Assembly (NCBI RefSeq): GCF_900090145.1
Contig: NZ_FMHI01000010.1
Location: forward strand, 62,001 to 126,000
Direction of reading: 5' to 3'
Length of the DNA stretch: 64,000 bases
DNA from: Streptomyces sp. WMMB 322
GTDB lineage: Bacteria; Actinomycetota; Actinomycetes; Streptomycetales; Streptomycetaceae
Numbering within the stretch: the stretch's first letter is position 1; each line of letters begins with the position of its first letter. The position numbers were made by a program, and so were the translations under genes. This document shows positions 50,761 to 59,090 of the stretch, in pieces. Under the pieces are notes generated by a model. That model saw nothing but the letters and a program-made list of their open reading frames with translations. It was not told the origin of the DNA and made no database searches.

Positions 50761-50929
50761 CAGACTCACCAACGACCCGCGAAACACCCGGAGTTGCGGG
50801 ACAGCCCCGGCAACCTGGGTTGCACGCACCTGCGCCGGGCCGCCGCCGAGGCGGTGGCCGGGCAGGGAACGGCCGGACGGTCCCGGGCGCGAGACCTCCG
50901 GCCCCGCCACCGAACAGGAGGATCGATCC

Positions 50930-51358
50930 ATGTCCATCCAGCCCATCGACGTCAAGTACACCGCCGTGGCCACGGCACAGAACGGCCGTGACGGCCGCGT
51001 CGCCAGTGACGACGGCAAGCTCGACGTCGTGGTCAACCCGCCCAAGGAGCTGGGCGGCAGCGGTGAGGGGACCAACCCCGAGCAGCTGTTCGCCGCCGGT
51101 TACAGCGCCTGCTTCCAGGGCGCGCTCGGCGTCGTGGCCCGCCAGGAGAAGGCGGACATCTCCGGGTCGACGGTGACGGCCAGGGTGGGCCTCGGCAGCC
51201 TGCCCGAGGGCGGCTTCGGGATCAAGGTCGCGCTCGAGGCGCACATACCGAACGTCGACGAGGCCACCGCGAAGGACCTGGTGGAGAAGGCGCACCAGGT
51301 CTGCCCGTACTCCAACGCCACCCGCGGCAACATCGAGGTCAGCCTCGGCGTCGCCTGA
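50930..51358 (+). CDS. ohr: Organic hydroperoxide resistance protein
   Basis: This 142-residue OsmC/Ohr-family peroxidase reduces organic hydroperoxides. The two catalytic Cys are in GYSACFQGAL and HQVCPYSNATRGN, and the catalytic Arg lies in the N-terminal part (ATAQNGRDGRVAS). The start follows AGGAGG. It is 169 bp downstream of the MDR reductase gene. No OhrR-type regulator with an N-terminal Cys is in the window. Confidence 0.95.
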   Translation: MSIQPIDVKYTAVATAQNGRDGRVASDDGKLDVVVNPPKELGGSGEGTNPEQLFAAGYSACFQGALGVVARQEKADISGSTVTARVGLGSLPEGGFGIKVALEAHIPNVDEATAKDLVEKAHQVCPYSNATRGNIEVSLGVA

Positions 51359-51372
51359 CACGTTCGGTACCG

Positions 51373-51393
51373 CCGCCGCCCGACGGGCGGCGG
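51373..51393 (+). terminator. Hairpin terminator after ohr
   Basis: CCGCCGCCC-GAC-GGGCGGCGG forms a perfect 9-bp stem 14 bp after the ohr stop codon. Confidence 0.65.
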
Positions 51394-51515
51394 AGCACGT
51401 CAAGTGCGCTGCGCAGCACGCCCGTTCAGGGTGTCGTGCGCGATCGCGCCGGAGGGCCGCACGGCAGCGGCACAGCCGTGCGGCCCTCACCCTCGCCCGG
51501 ACGGTGTGACGGGCC

Positions 51516-52766
51516 CTACGAGCCGACCCGGCGCTTGTTCCACACGTCGAAGCCGACGGCCGCCAGCAGCACCAGGCCCTTGATGACCTGCTGATAGTCG
51601 GTGCCGATCCCGACCAGCGACATGCCGTTGTTGAGGACGCCGAGCACCAGACCGCCGATCACCGCACCCAGCACGGTGCCCACGCCGCCGCTCATCGAGG
51701 CGCCGCCGATGAACGCCGCCGCGATGGCCTCCAGTTCGAAGTTGATGCCGGCCTGCGGCGTGCCCGCGTTGAGGCGCGCCGCGTACACACACCCGGCGAG
51801 CGCGGCGAGCACGCCCATGTTCACGAACACCAGGAACGTGACCCGCTTGTCCTTCACGCCCGAGAGCTTCGCCGCCGCCTTGTTGCCGCCCAGCGCGTAG
51901 ACGTGACGGCCGACGACCGCGTTGCGCATCACGAAGCCCAGCCCGATGAGCAGCACGCACATGATGAGCAGCACCACCGGCACACCGTGGTAGCTGGCCA
52001 GGGTCAGCGTGAAGGCCACCACCGCCGCCACGATGGCCGTGCACTTCAGCACCCACAGGTTGAACGGCAGCACCTCCAGCTCGTACGCCAACTGCCGCCG
52101 CCTGTCCCGCCATTCCTGCACGAGGACGAAGGCGATGACGGCGAGGCCGATGAGCAGAGTGGGGTTGTGGTACTGGGTGTAGGGGCCCATCTCAGGGATG
52201 AAGCCCTGCGCGATCTCCTGGAAGCCCCTCGGGAAGGGAGCGATCGACTGGCCTTCCAGCAGGATCTGCGTGCCGCCGCGGAAGAGCAGCATCCCGGCCA
52301 GCGTCACGATGAAGGACGGGATGCCGACGTAGGCGATCCAGAAGCCCTGCCAGGCACCCGCGGCGGCGCCGATCAGCAGCGACAGGACCAGGGCCAGTAC
52401 CCACGGCATGTCGTGCTTGACCATCATCACCGCGGCGGCGGCCCCGACGAAGGCGGCGAGCGAGCCGACGGACAGGTCGATGTGGCCGGCGATGATCACG
52501 ATCATCATGCCCATGGCCAGGATCAGGATGTAGCTGTTCTGCTGGACGATGTTGGAGACGTTGTTCGGCAGCAGCAGCGAACCGTCGGTCCATATCTGGA
52601 ACAGCACGACGATGAGCGCCAGCGCGAAGAGCATGCCGTACTGGCGCATGTTGTTGCGGACGGCGCCCAGGAGGAGCGCTCCGGCGGACGCCCCGCCGGA
52701 ACCGGAGCCGCCCGGTGGCTGCGGACTTCCGTCCGGGTGGGCTTGTGTGTCTGTCGGTGTCGTCAT
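51516..52766 (-). CDS. Sugar ABC transporter permease, XylH/GguB type
   Basis: This permease of 416 residues has about ten membrane helices and belongs to the RbsC/XylH group. Family segments are MGMMIVIIAGHIDLSVGSLA, PSFIVTLAGMLLFRGG, YALGGNKAAAKLSGV and GTVLGAVIGGLVLGVLNNGM. The Gly/Pro-rich N-terminus is cytoplasmic. The ATG at 52766 has GAGGG seven bases upstream; an earlier ATG is less well placed. It is the last gene of the six-gene sugar operon, 10 bp after the ATPase gene. Confidence 0.93.
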   Translation of the reverse strand: MTTPTDTQAHPDGSPQPPGGSGSGGASAGALLLGAVRNNMRQYGMLFALALIVVLFQIWTDGSLLLPNNVSNIVQQNSYILILAMGMMIVIIAGHIDLSVGSLAAFVGAAAAVMMVKHDMPWVLALVLSLLIGAAAGAWQGFWIAYVGIPSFIVTLAGMLLFRGGTQILLEGQSIAPFPRGFQEIAQGFIPEMGPYTQYHNPTLLIGLAVIAFVLVQEWRDRRRQLAYELEVLPFNLWVLKCTAIVAAVVAFTLTLASYHGVPVVLLIMCVLLIGLGFVMRNAVVGRHVYALGGNKAAAKLSGVKDKRVTFLVFVNMGVLAALAGCVYAARLNAGTPQAGINFELEAIAAAFIGGASMSGGVGTVLGAVIGGLVLGVLNNGMSLVGIGTDYQQVIKGLVLLAAVGFDVWNKRRVGS

Positions 52767-52776
52767 GGGTCGGCCC

Positions 52777-54435
52777 TCAGCTCTTGTCACTCGTGCCGTC
52801 GGCAGGGGTGGTGGTGCTCGTGGGTGTGCTGGTGGTGGTGCCGGTGTCCAGGGACTCGGTCATGTGCCGCATCAGGACTTCCTGTGTCGCTTCCTCACGC
52901 GTGACCTCGCCGGTCAGCCGTCCCGCCGACATCGTGCAGATCCGGTCGCACATGCCCAGCAGTTCGGGCAGTTCGGAGGAGATGAAGACGACCGCCTTGC
53001 CCTCGGCGGCGAGCCTGTCGATGACCGCGTAGATCTCGTACTTGGCACCGACGTCGATGCCGCGCGTCGGCTCGTCGAGGACGAGCACGTCCGGTTCGGA
53101 GTGGATCCACTTGCTCAGGACGACCTTCTGCTGATTGCCGCCGCTGAGCCGCTGCACCTGCTCATGGACCGTCGGCGCCTTGATGTTCATCGACTTCCGG
53201 TAGCGCTCCGCGACGCGCCGCTCCTCGTGCTCGTCGACGACGCCCCGCCGGGAGAGCCCGTCGAGCGAGGCGAGCGAGATGTTCCGGTTGATGTCGTCGA
53301 TGAGGTTGAGCCCGTAGGTCTTGCGGTCCTCCGTCACGTACGCGATGCCGTGCGAGATCGCCTCCGGAACGGTGCGGGTGAGGACCTCGCGCCCCGCTAC
53401 GGACACCGTGCCGCCCGCGTACTGGCCGTAGGAGCGGCCGAAGATGCTCATCGCCAGCTCCGTGCGGCCCGCGCCCATCAGCCCGGCGATGCCGAGGATC
53501 TCGCCGCGCCGCACCTGAAGGGAGACGTCGTCGACGACCTTGCGCTGATGGTCGATCGGATGCCGGACCGTCCACCCGGAGACCGCCAGGGCGACCTGCC
53601 CCGCGTCCTTACCCGTGTACGGGGTGCGCGGCGGGAAGCGCTGGTCCAGGTCGCGGCCGACCATGCCGCGGATGATGCGGTCCTCGGAGATCTCCGGCTC
53701 GTCGCCGGGGTGTTCGCGCACCGTGAGCGTCTCGATGGTGCGGCCGTCGCGCAGGATGGTGACGGAGTCGGCGATCTGCCGGATCTCGTTCAGCTTGTGG
53801 GAGATGACGATGCAGGCGATGCCCTGCCCGCGCAACTCCCGTATGAGTTCGAGGAGTTTACGGCTGTCCTCGTCGTTGAGCGCGGCGGTCGGCTCGTCGA
53901 GGATGAGCAGCTTCACCTCCTTGGAGAGCGCCTTGGCGATCTCCACCAGCTGCTGTTTGCCGACACCGATGTCGGCGATGCGCGTCTGCGGCTTGTCCGG
54001 CAGACCGACCCGCTTGAGCAGCTTGTCGGCACGCCGCATGGTCTCGCCCCAGCTGATGACCCCGCGGGTGGCGTGCTCGTTGCCGAGGAAGATGTTCTCG
54101 GCGAGGGAGAGGAAGGGCACCAGGGCGAGTTCCTGGTGGATGATGACGATGCCGCGCTGCTCGCTCGCCCGGATGTCCTTGAACGCGCAGGGCTCGTCCT
54201 CGAAGAGGATCTCGCCGTCGTAACTCCCGTGCGGGTGCACGCCGCTGAGCACCTTCACCAGCGTCGACTTGCCCGCGCCGTTCTCGCCGCAGACGGCGTG
54301 GATCTCGCCGGCCCGCACCGTCAGATTGACGTCGGACAGCGCCTTGACCCCGGGGAAGGTCTTGGTGATGCCGCGCATCTGAAGGATGTTGCCGCCGGTC
54401 CCCGCCGGCGCCGACTGCTCTGCCGGGGCCGTCAC
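52777..54435 (-). CDS. Sugar ABC transporter ATP-binding protein, XylG/GguA type
   Basis: This protein of 552 residues has two fused nucleotide-binding domains. Domain 1 has Walker A GENGAGKST, signature IGVGKQQLVEIAKAL and Walker B LLILDEPTAALN. Domain 2 has a degenerate Walker A (AGLMGAGRTELAMSIFG), signature LSGGNQQKVVLSKW and Walker B VLVLDEPTRGID, as usual in this family. A Thr/Ser-rich tail of about 25 residues is unusual. The GTG at 54435 overlaps the binding-protein stop by four bases. Confidence 0.95.
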   Translation of the reverse strand: MTAPAEQSAPAGTGGNILQMRGITKTFPGVKALSDVNLTVRAGEIHAVCGENGAGKSTLVKVLSGVHPHGSYDGEILFEDEPCAFKDIRASEQRGIVIIHQELALVPFLSLAENIFLGNEHATRGVISWGETMRRADKLLKRVGLPDKPQTRIADIGVGKQQLVEIAKALSKEVKLLILDEPTAALNDEDSRKLLELIRELRGQGIACIVISHKLNEIRQIADSVTILRDGRTIETLTVREHPGDEPEISEDRIIRGMVGRDLDQRFPPRTPYTGKDAGQVALAVSGWTVRHPIDHQRKVVDDVSLQVRRGEILGIAGLMGAGRTELAMSIFGRSYGQYAGGTVSVAGREVLTRTVPEAISHGIAYVTEDRKTYGLNLIDDINRNISLASLDGLSRRGVVDEHEERRVAERYRKSMNIKAPTVHEQVQRLSGGNQQKVVLSKWIHSEPDVLVLDEPTRGIDVGAKYEIYAVIDRLAAEGKAVVFISSELPELLGMCDRICTMSAGRLTGEVTREEATQEVLMRHMTESLDTGTTTSTPTSTTTPADGTSDKS

Positions 54436-55577
54436 TTGAGCTGCCCCGCCTTGTAGTAGCCCTCGTCGACGAGGCGCTGGGTGTTGTCCTTGTCGATGCT
54501 CACGGGCTTCAGCAGGTAGGACGGCACGACCTTCTTGCCGTTGTCGTAGGTCTTGGTGTCGTTGACCTCGGGCTTCTTGCCGGTCAGCACGGCGTCGCCC
54601 ATCTGCACGGCCTGCTTGGCGAGTTTGCGGGTGTCCTTGTAGACCGTCTGCGTCTGCTGCCCGCGGATGATCGACTTCACGGATGCCAGCTCGGCGTCCT
54701 GCCCGGTCACCACGGGGAAGGGCTTGTCCTTGCCGCCGTAGCCGGCGCTCTTGAGGGCGGAGAGGATGCCGATCGAGATGCCGTCGTAGGGGGAGAGGAC
54801 CGCGTCGATCTCCTCCGAGCCGTAGTTCTTCGACAGCAGGTCGTCCATCCGCTTCTGCGCGGTGCCGCCGTCCCAGCGCAGCGTCGTGGCCTGGTTCATC
54901 TTCGTCTGCTTGCTGCGGACGTGCAGTTGGCCCTTCTCGATGTAGGGACGCAGCACCTTCATCGCGCCGTCCCAGAAGAACTTGGTGTTGTTGTCGTCCG
55001 GGGAGCCCGCGAAGAGCTCGACGTTGAACTCCTCGTCCTTCTTCTCGTCCAGCTTCAGCTTGTCGACGATGTAGCCGCCCTGGAGTTCGCCGACCCGCTC
55101 GTTGTCGAAGGACGCGTAGTAGTCGACGTTCGGCGTTCCCAGGATGAGCCGGTCGTAGGAGATCACGGGGACGCCGGCCTCCTTGGCCCGGCGCAGCACG
55201 TCCGTGAGGGCCGAACCGTCGATGGCCGCGACGACGAGCAGCCGGTGCCCCTTGGCGATCATGTTCTCGATCTGGGCGACCTGGTTCTCCACCTTGTCGT
55301 CGCCGAACTGGAGGTCGGCCTTGTAGCCGGCGGCCTTGAACTGCTTGGCCATGTTCCTGCCGTCGGCTATCCACCGTTCCGAGGACTTGGTCGGCATGGC
55401 CAGACCGACCGTGCCTCCCTTGCCCTTGTCCGGCTTGTAGCGGCTGCCGCCCTTCGCCTCCTGGCCGCAGGCGGCCAGCGAGGCGGTGAGCAGCGCGGCG
55501 GCCGCCAGAGCGGCCACGGGCGCGGTTCGCCGGCGCCGTCGTGGTACGGGACTCGGAGCGGGCGTGCGGATACCCAT
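54432..55577 (-). CDS. Sugar-binding lipoprotein, XylF/ChvE type
   Basis: This 381-residue solute receptor has a lipoprotein signal (basic start, hydrophobic core, lipobox SLAAC near residue 37) and a periplasmic-binding fold close to ChvE and XylF: GLAMPTKSSERWIADG, VVAAIDGSALTDVLRRAKEA, PVISYDRLILGTPNVDYYASFD, VLSPYDGISIGILSALK and FPVVTGQDAELASVKSI. These residues fit a pyranose ligand such as xylose, glucose, galactose or arabinose. The start follows GAGAGGAA. It is 3 bp downstream of the U32-like gene. Confidence 0.95.
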   Translation of the reverse strand: MGIRTPAPSPVPRRRRRTAPVAALAAAALLTASLAACGQEAKGGSRYKPDKGKGGTVGLAMPTKSSERWIADGRNMAKQFKAAGYKADLQFGDDKVENQVAQIENMIAKGHRLLVVAAIDGSALTDVLRRAKEAGVPVISYDRLILGTPNVDYYASFDNERVGELQGGYIVDKLKLDEKKDEEFNVELFAGSPDDNNTKFFWDGAMKVLRPYIEKGQLHVRSKQTKMNQATTLRWDGGTAQKRMDDLLSKNYGSEEIDAVLSPYDGISIGILSALKSAGYGGKDKPFPVVTGQDAELASVKSIIRGQQTQTVYKDTRKLAKQAVQMGDAVLTGKKPEVNDTKTYDNGKKVVPSYLLKPVSIDKDNTQRLVDEGYYKAGQLK

Positions 55578-55580
55578 GTG

Positions 55581-56552
55581 TCAGTTCCTCTCGGGGAGGG
55601 GGAAACGCTGGAGTGTGCCGGGCAGTCGTGAGCCCGGCGGTGACATTCCGGAGTCGGCGCCGAGCCGGGCGAGCAGATCCAGGGCGAGCCGGCCCCGGCG
55701 TACCCGCTCGCGCGCGCCCCGGAGCGTCAGTTCGCGCAGGTGCGCACCGTAGGGGTAGATGCCCGGCGCCTTGCTGAGGCCGAACTTGAGGTAGATGGGT
55801 GCGCCGCGCCGGATCAGCTCGGCCGCGTCGTACATCCGTACGTAGCCGCCGAGGTCGTCGGGCGCCTCCAGATAGAAGTCCATCGGGGCCGCGCTGACGC
55901 GGCGTATCTCGGTGATGTGCGCGAGCGTCAGATCGGACGGGATGTTGAGCGAGTCCGCCCCGAGACGCTCGTGCACGCTGTACGCGGCCGGGTTGACCGG
56001 ACCGATGAGCGCCGAGACCTTGAGCGTGGTGTCGGCGGGAAGTTCACCGCGGGCACGCAGCCGGTGGAGCGTCCACAGCACGCCCTCGTCGGCCACCAGC
56101 AGGCAGCGCACGCCCAGTTCGCTCGCCCGCAGCGCGTCCTCGACGCAGCCGGCCACGGCGTCGTGGCCGCGGGCGCGCAGACCCGCGCCGCCGGAGTCCG
56201 TGCGGGTCGAGGCTCCGACGTCCCACGTGCCGCGCGGGCCGGTGAAGAGGCACAGCTCGACGTTCCGTTCGGCGCACGCGTCCACCATCTCCGTGATTTC
56301 CGCGTCGGTCAGCATCCATACGCCGCTGCCCTGACTGATGCGGTGCACGGGCACGTCGAGGGAGGAAGCCTCCTCCAGCACGGCGGCAAGCGCCTCCGGC
56401 CCCTCGCAGGAGGGGACTTCGGTCCGCCAGGTGCCGCCGTCGGGGAAGGTGTGCGGCGAGGCGTCGGCCGGATCGGGTTCGGGGGCGCCCATGCCCAGGA
56501 TGTCCAGGGCGTCGGCGCCGGGACGGCGGGTTCCGGTGGCTCGGGTGGGCAC
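55581..56552 (-). CDS. TIM-barrel-like protein resembling U32 peptidases, in the sugar operon
   Basis: This 323-residue protein resembles the U32/COG0826 group (CLLVADEGVLWTLHRL, TTLKVSALIGPVNPAAYSVH, ADSLNIPSDLTLAHITEIRR, GAPIYLKFGLSK), but the assignment is from general pattern only. A 130-residue N-terminal region carries VPVHRISQGSGVWMLTDAEI and CLFTGPRGTWDVGA. The role in a sugar-acid operon is not known; an isomerase or aldolase-like activity is as likely as proteolysis. The GTG at 56552 with AGGAG four bases upstream is used. Only 3 bp separate it from the binding-protein gene. Confidence 0.7.
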   Translation of the reverse strand: MPTRATGTRRPGADALDILGMGAPEPDPADASPHTFPDGGTWRTEVPSCEGPEALAAVLEEASSLDVPVHRISQGSGVWMLTDAEITEMVDACAERNVELCLFTGPRGTWDVGASTRTDSGGAGLRARGHDAVAGCVEDALRASELGVRCLLVADEGVLWTLHRLRARGELPADTTLKVSALIGPVNPAAYSVHERLGADSLNIPSDLTLAHITEIRRVSAAPMDFYLEAPDDLGGYVRMYDAAELIRRGAPIYLKFGLSKAPGIYPYGAHLRELTLRGARERVRRGRLALDLLARLGADSGMSPPGSRLPGTLQRFPLPERN

Positions 56553-56682
56553 GGTGCTCCTGACGTTCGGGGTCGGGGGTCGGGGGTCGGGCAAGTACGT
56601 GTGGACTGCGCATCCGTATGCGGTTGTGCGGCGGGGACGAGGCGGGTGCGACGGCCCCTGCCGTGAGGTCGGGGCGGCGCGC

Positions 56683-57762
56683 TCAGGGCCTCAGCAGCAC
56701 TTTTCCGACGGCCGGATCGCCGCTGCCGACGAGGCCGATCGCCTCGCCGAATCCGGTCAGCGGCAGTTCGTGCGTGATGAGGGGTGCGGGATCGAGCAGG
56801 CCGGTACCGAAGGCCCGTACGGCGTACGCCCACGCAGCGGACGGCGCGCCGAAGACCGACCGGACCGTCAGCTGGCTGACGGAGAGATGCACCGGGTCGA
56901 TGCCCTGGGCACCCGGCTCGAACATGCCGGTGAGCACGACCCGCCCGCCGCGCCGGGCCAGCTTGCAGGCGTCGTGGGCCGTTCCGGCCGCGCCGGCCGT
57001 CTCCACGACCAGGTCGAAGCCTTCGGACCCGGTTTCGGACCCGGTGCCGGTGCCGGTGCCGGTTCCGCCCGGTTCCGCGGGCGTACGGGCGTGCGTCGCG
57101 CCCATCGTCAGGGCCTGCTCAGCACGCCGCGCGCGGGGATCGACGGCCAGCAGCTCGGCGGGGGAGTGCGCCGCGAGCAGCTGCACCGCGAGCAGCCCGA
57201 GCGTGCCCGCCCCGAGCACGGCCACGTGCTCGCCCGCCCGGGGCCGGGCTGCCAGCACCGCCGCCGCGACGACAGCCGCGGGCTCCAGCAGCGCCGCGGC
57301 CCGCAGATCGGCGTCGTCGGGCAGGACGTGCAGCAGCCGCTCGGGCAGCACGAGCGAATCGGCGAAGGCGCCGGGCTCGGTGAAGCCCGTCTCCTCGTAT
57401 CCGCTCATGCACAGGCTGGTCGCCCCCTCCCGGCAGCGCTCGCAGCGCAGACAGGCACGGAAGCCCTCGGCGACGACCTTGCGTCCCAGCAGGTCCGGGG
57501 ACGCTCCCTCACCGACGGCGTCGACGGTCCCCGCCCACTCGTGACCGGGCGTCACCGGGTAGCGGACGTAGCCTTCGGCGCGCGTGCCGTCGTAGACCTC
57601 ACGGTCGCTGGCGCAGATCCCGGCGGCATGCACTGCGACGCGCACCTCGCCCCGCCCGGGCTGCGGCTGCGCTGCGGTGACCAGCCGGTGCTCGCCGGGC
57701 CGGTCGATGACCACGGACCGTACGGACGGTGTGCCGCCGGCGTCCTCCGGGCCGCCGCTCAC
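56683..57762 (-). CDS. Zinc-dependent alcohol/polyol dehydrogenase (MDR family)
   Basis: This 359-residue dehydrogenase has the catalytic zinc ligands (GICASDREVYDG, TPGHEWAG) and the structural zinc Cys cluster (CLRCERCREGATSLC), then an NAD domain (VLGAGTLGLLAVQLLAA, LAVDPRARRAEQALTMGATH). The acidic end of the second strand points to NAD. A Gly/Thr dipeptide run (GTGTGTGTGSETGSEG) is inserted at about residue 235 and comes from a GGTGCC repeat. The GTG at 57762 overlaps the stop of the upstream dehydratase gene by four bases. It likely oxidises a sugar in the same pathway. Confidence 0.9.
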   Translation of the reverse strand: MSGGPEDAGGTPSVRSVVIDRPGEHRLVTAAQPQPGRGEVRVAVHAAGICASDREVYDGTRAEGYVRYPVTPGHEWAGTVDAVGEGASPDLLGRKVVAEGFRACLRCERCREGATSLCMSGYEETGFTEPGAFADSLVLPERLLHVLPDDADLRAAALLEPAAVVAAAVLAARPRAGEHVAVLGAGTLGLLAVQLLAAHSPAELLAVDPRARRAEQALTMGATHARTPAEPGGTGTGTGTGSETGSEGFDLVVETAGAAGTAHDACKLARRGGRVVLTGMFEPGAQGIDPVHLSVSQLTVRSVFGAPSAAWAYAVRAFGTGLLDPAPLITHELPLTGFGEAIGLVGSGDPAVGKVLLRP

Positions 57763-58931
57763 GCTCCCTCGCCTCCTCCGGCAGCGGCCGGGTCCCGCTT
57801 CTCCCAGCCCTCGGCCCACAGGTCGAACCGGGCCTGCTGCTGGGGGAATTCGGCTGCCGCGTCGACGTCCAGCTCGACGCCGAGACCGGGCTCGGAGGGC
57901 AGCTGGAAGTAGCCGTCGACGACCTGCGGCGCTCCCTTCACGACCTTCTTGATCCCGGCGTCGGCGAAGTCGTTGAAGTGTTCGAGGATCTTGAAGTTGG
58001 GGGTGCAGCCCGCGAGCTGAAGGGACGCGGAGGTCAGTACGGGCCCGCCGACGTTGTGCGGCGCCACCAGCATGTAGTGCGTCTCGGCGGTGGCGGCGAG
58101 CTTCCGGGCCTCGAGGATTCCGCCGATGTGGCCCACGTCCGGCTGGATGACGTCGGCGGCCTGCGACTCGAAGATCTCCCTGAACTCGATGCGGTCATGG
58201 ATGCGTTCGCCCGTCGCCACGGGCAGGTCCACCTTCTCCGCGACCTTGGCCAGTGCCTTGAGGTTCTCCGGCGGCACCGGCTCCTCCAGCCACGCAGGAC
58301 GGAAGGGCGCCATCTCCTGAGCCAGCCGCACGGCCGTGGACGGGCTGAACCGTCCGTGCATCTCCAGCATCAGCTCGGTCTCCGGCCCGATCGCGTCCCG
58401 CACGGCCTCGATCAGTGAGACGGCGTAGCGCGTCGCCTCGTGGTCCAGTTCGAAGTGGCCCGTCCCGAACGGGTCGATCTTCAGGGCGCGGTAGCCCTTG
58501 CCGATCACCGCCCGTGCCGCCTCGTGGTACGCCTCCGGGGTCCGCTCGGTGGTGTACCAGCCGTTCGCGTACGCCTTGACCCGGTCGGTGACCTTTCCGC
58601 CCAGCAGCTGCCACACCGGTACGCCCAGCGCCTTGCCCTTGATGTCCCAGCAGGCCATCTCCACGCAGGCGATGCCGGACATGACGATCTCGCCGGCCCG
58701 CCCGTAGTCGCCGTACTTCATCCGCCGCACCAGGTCCTCGACGGCGAACGGGTCCGACCCGGCGATGTGGTTGGCCTCTGCCTCCCGCAGATAGCCGACG
58801 AGAGCGTCGGTGTGGCCGAGCATCCGGGTCTCCCCGACCCCCGTGAGGCCTTCGTCGGTATGGACCCGCACGTACGTCAGATTGCGCCAGGGCGTGCCGA
58901 CGACATGGGTGGTGATTCCGGTGATGCGCAC
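57759..58931 (-). CDS. Enolase-superfamily sugar-acid dehydratase, galactonate-dehydratase-like
   Basis: This 390-residue protein belongs to the mandelate racemase/muconate lactonising group. The metal ligands appear as the first Glu of LMLEMHGRF, Glu of AWLEEPVPPENL and Glu of VATGERIHDR; the catalytic Lys is in ALKIDPFG, and His residues in LEMHGR and LVAPHNVGGP resemble the DgoD pattern. DgoD has Asp where LEMHGR has Glu. It should dehydrate an aldonic acid. The GTG at 58931 follows GAAGGG; an ATG at 58958 has no ribosome binding site and would overlap the operator motif. It heads the six-gene operon. Confidence 0.9.
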   Translation of the reverse strand: MRITGITTHVVGTPWRNLTYVRVHTDEGLTGVGETRMLGHTDALVGYLREAEANHIAGSDPFAVEDLVRRMKYGDYGRAGEIVMSGIACVEMACWDIKGKALGVPVWQLLGGKVTDRVKAYANGWYTTERTPEAYHEAARAVIGKGYRALKIDPFGTGHFELDHEATRYAVSLIEAVRDAIGPETELMLEMHGRFSPSTAVRLAQEMAPFRPAWLEEPVPPENLKALAKVAEKVDLPVATGERIHDRIEFREIFESQAADVIQPDVGHIGGILEARKLAATAETHYMLVAPHNVGGPVLTSASLQLAGCTPNFKILEHFNDFADAGIKKVVKGAPQVVDGYFQLPSEPGLGVELDVDAAAEFPQQQARFDLWAEGWEKRDPAAAGGGEGA

Positions 58932-58959
58932 TTGAGGCGGCCCTTCACAGACATTCATT

Positions 58960-58987
58960 GTTCGAGATTTCGTCACATGTTCGAAAT
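58960..58987 (-). promoter_or_regulatory. Repeated GTTCGA(A/G)AT motif in front of the sugar-acid operon
   Basis: GTTCGAGAT (58960-58968) and GTTCGAAAT (58979-58987) are direct repeats 19 bp apart, just upstream of the first gene of the operon. The same word is found in front of the IclR gene at 47332-47340. Confidence 0.5.
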
Positions 58988-59058
58988 GCTGTCCGTGAAT
59001 GTATTGATGCTCTGTGAGCGGCGTCAATGGGTGGTGCGGCGCTTCTTGCGGGAGCGGC

Positions 59059-59076
59059 CGCGTCCGGGCGGACGCG
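59059..59076 (-). terminator. Hairpin after the GDSL-type esterase gene
   Basis: CGCGTCCG and CGGACGCG form an 8-bp inverted repeat with a 2-nt centre, 15 bp after the stop codon of the leftward gene. Confidence 0.45.
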
Positions 59077-59090
59077 TACGGGCCGCGCCC

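Noticed and set aside
49173..51358. MarR gene as ohrR controlling ohr
   Set aside because: It lacks the N-terminal reactive Cys of OhrR and diverges from the reductase gene, not from ohr.
55581..56552. Firm assignment of the operon protein as a U32 collagenase-type peptidase
   Set aside because: The resemblance is only a general pattern and the operon context is carbohydrate catabolism; no catalytic motif could be identified.
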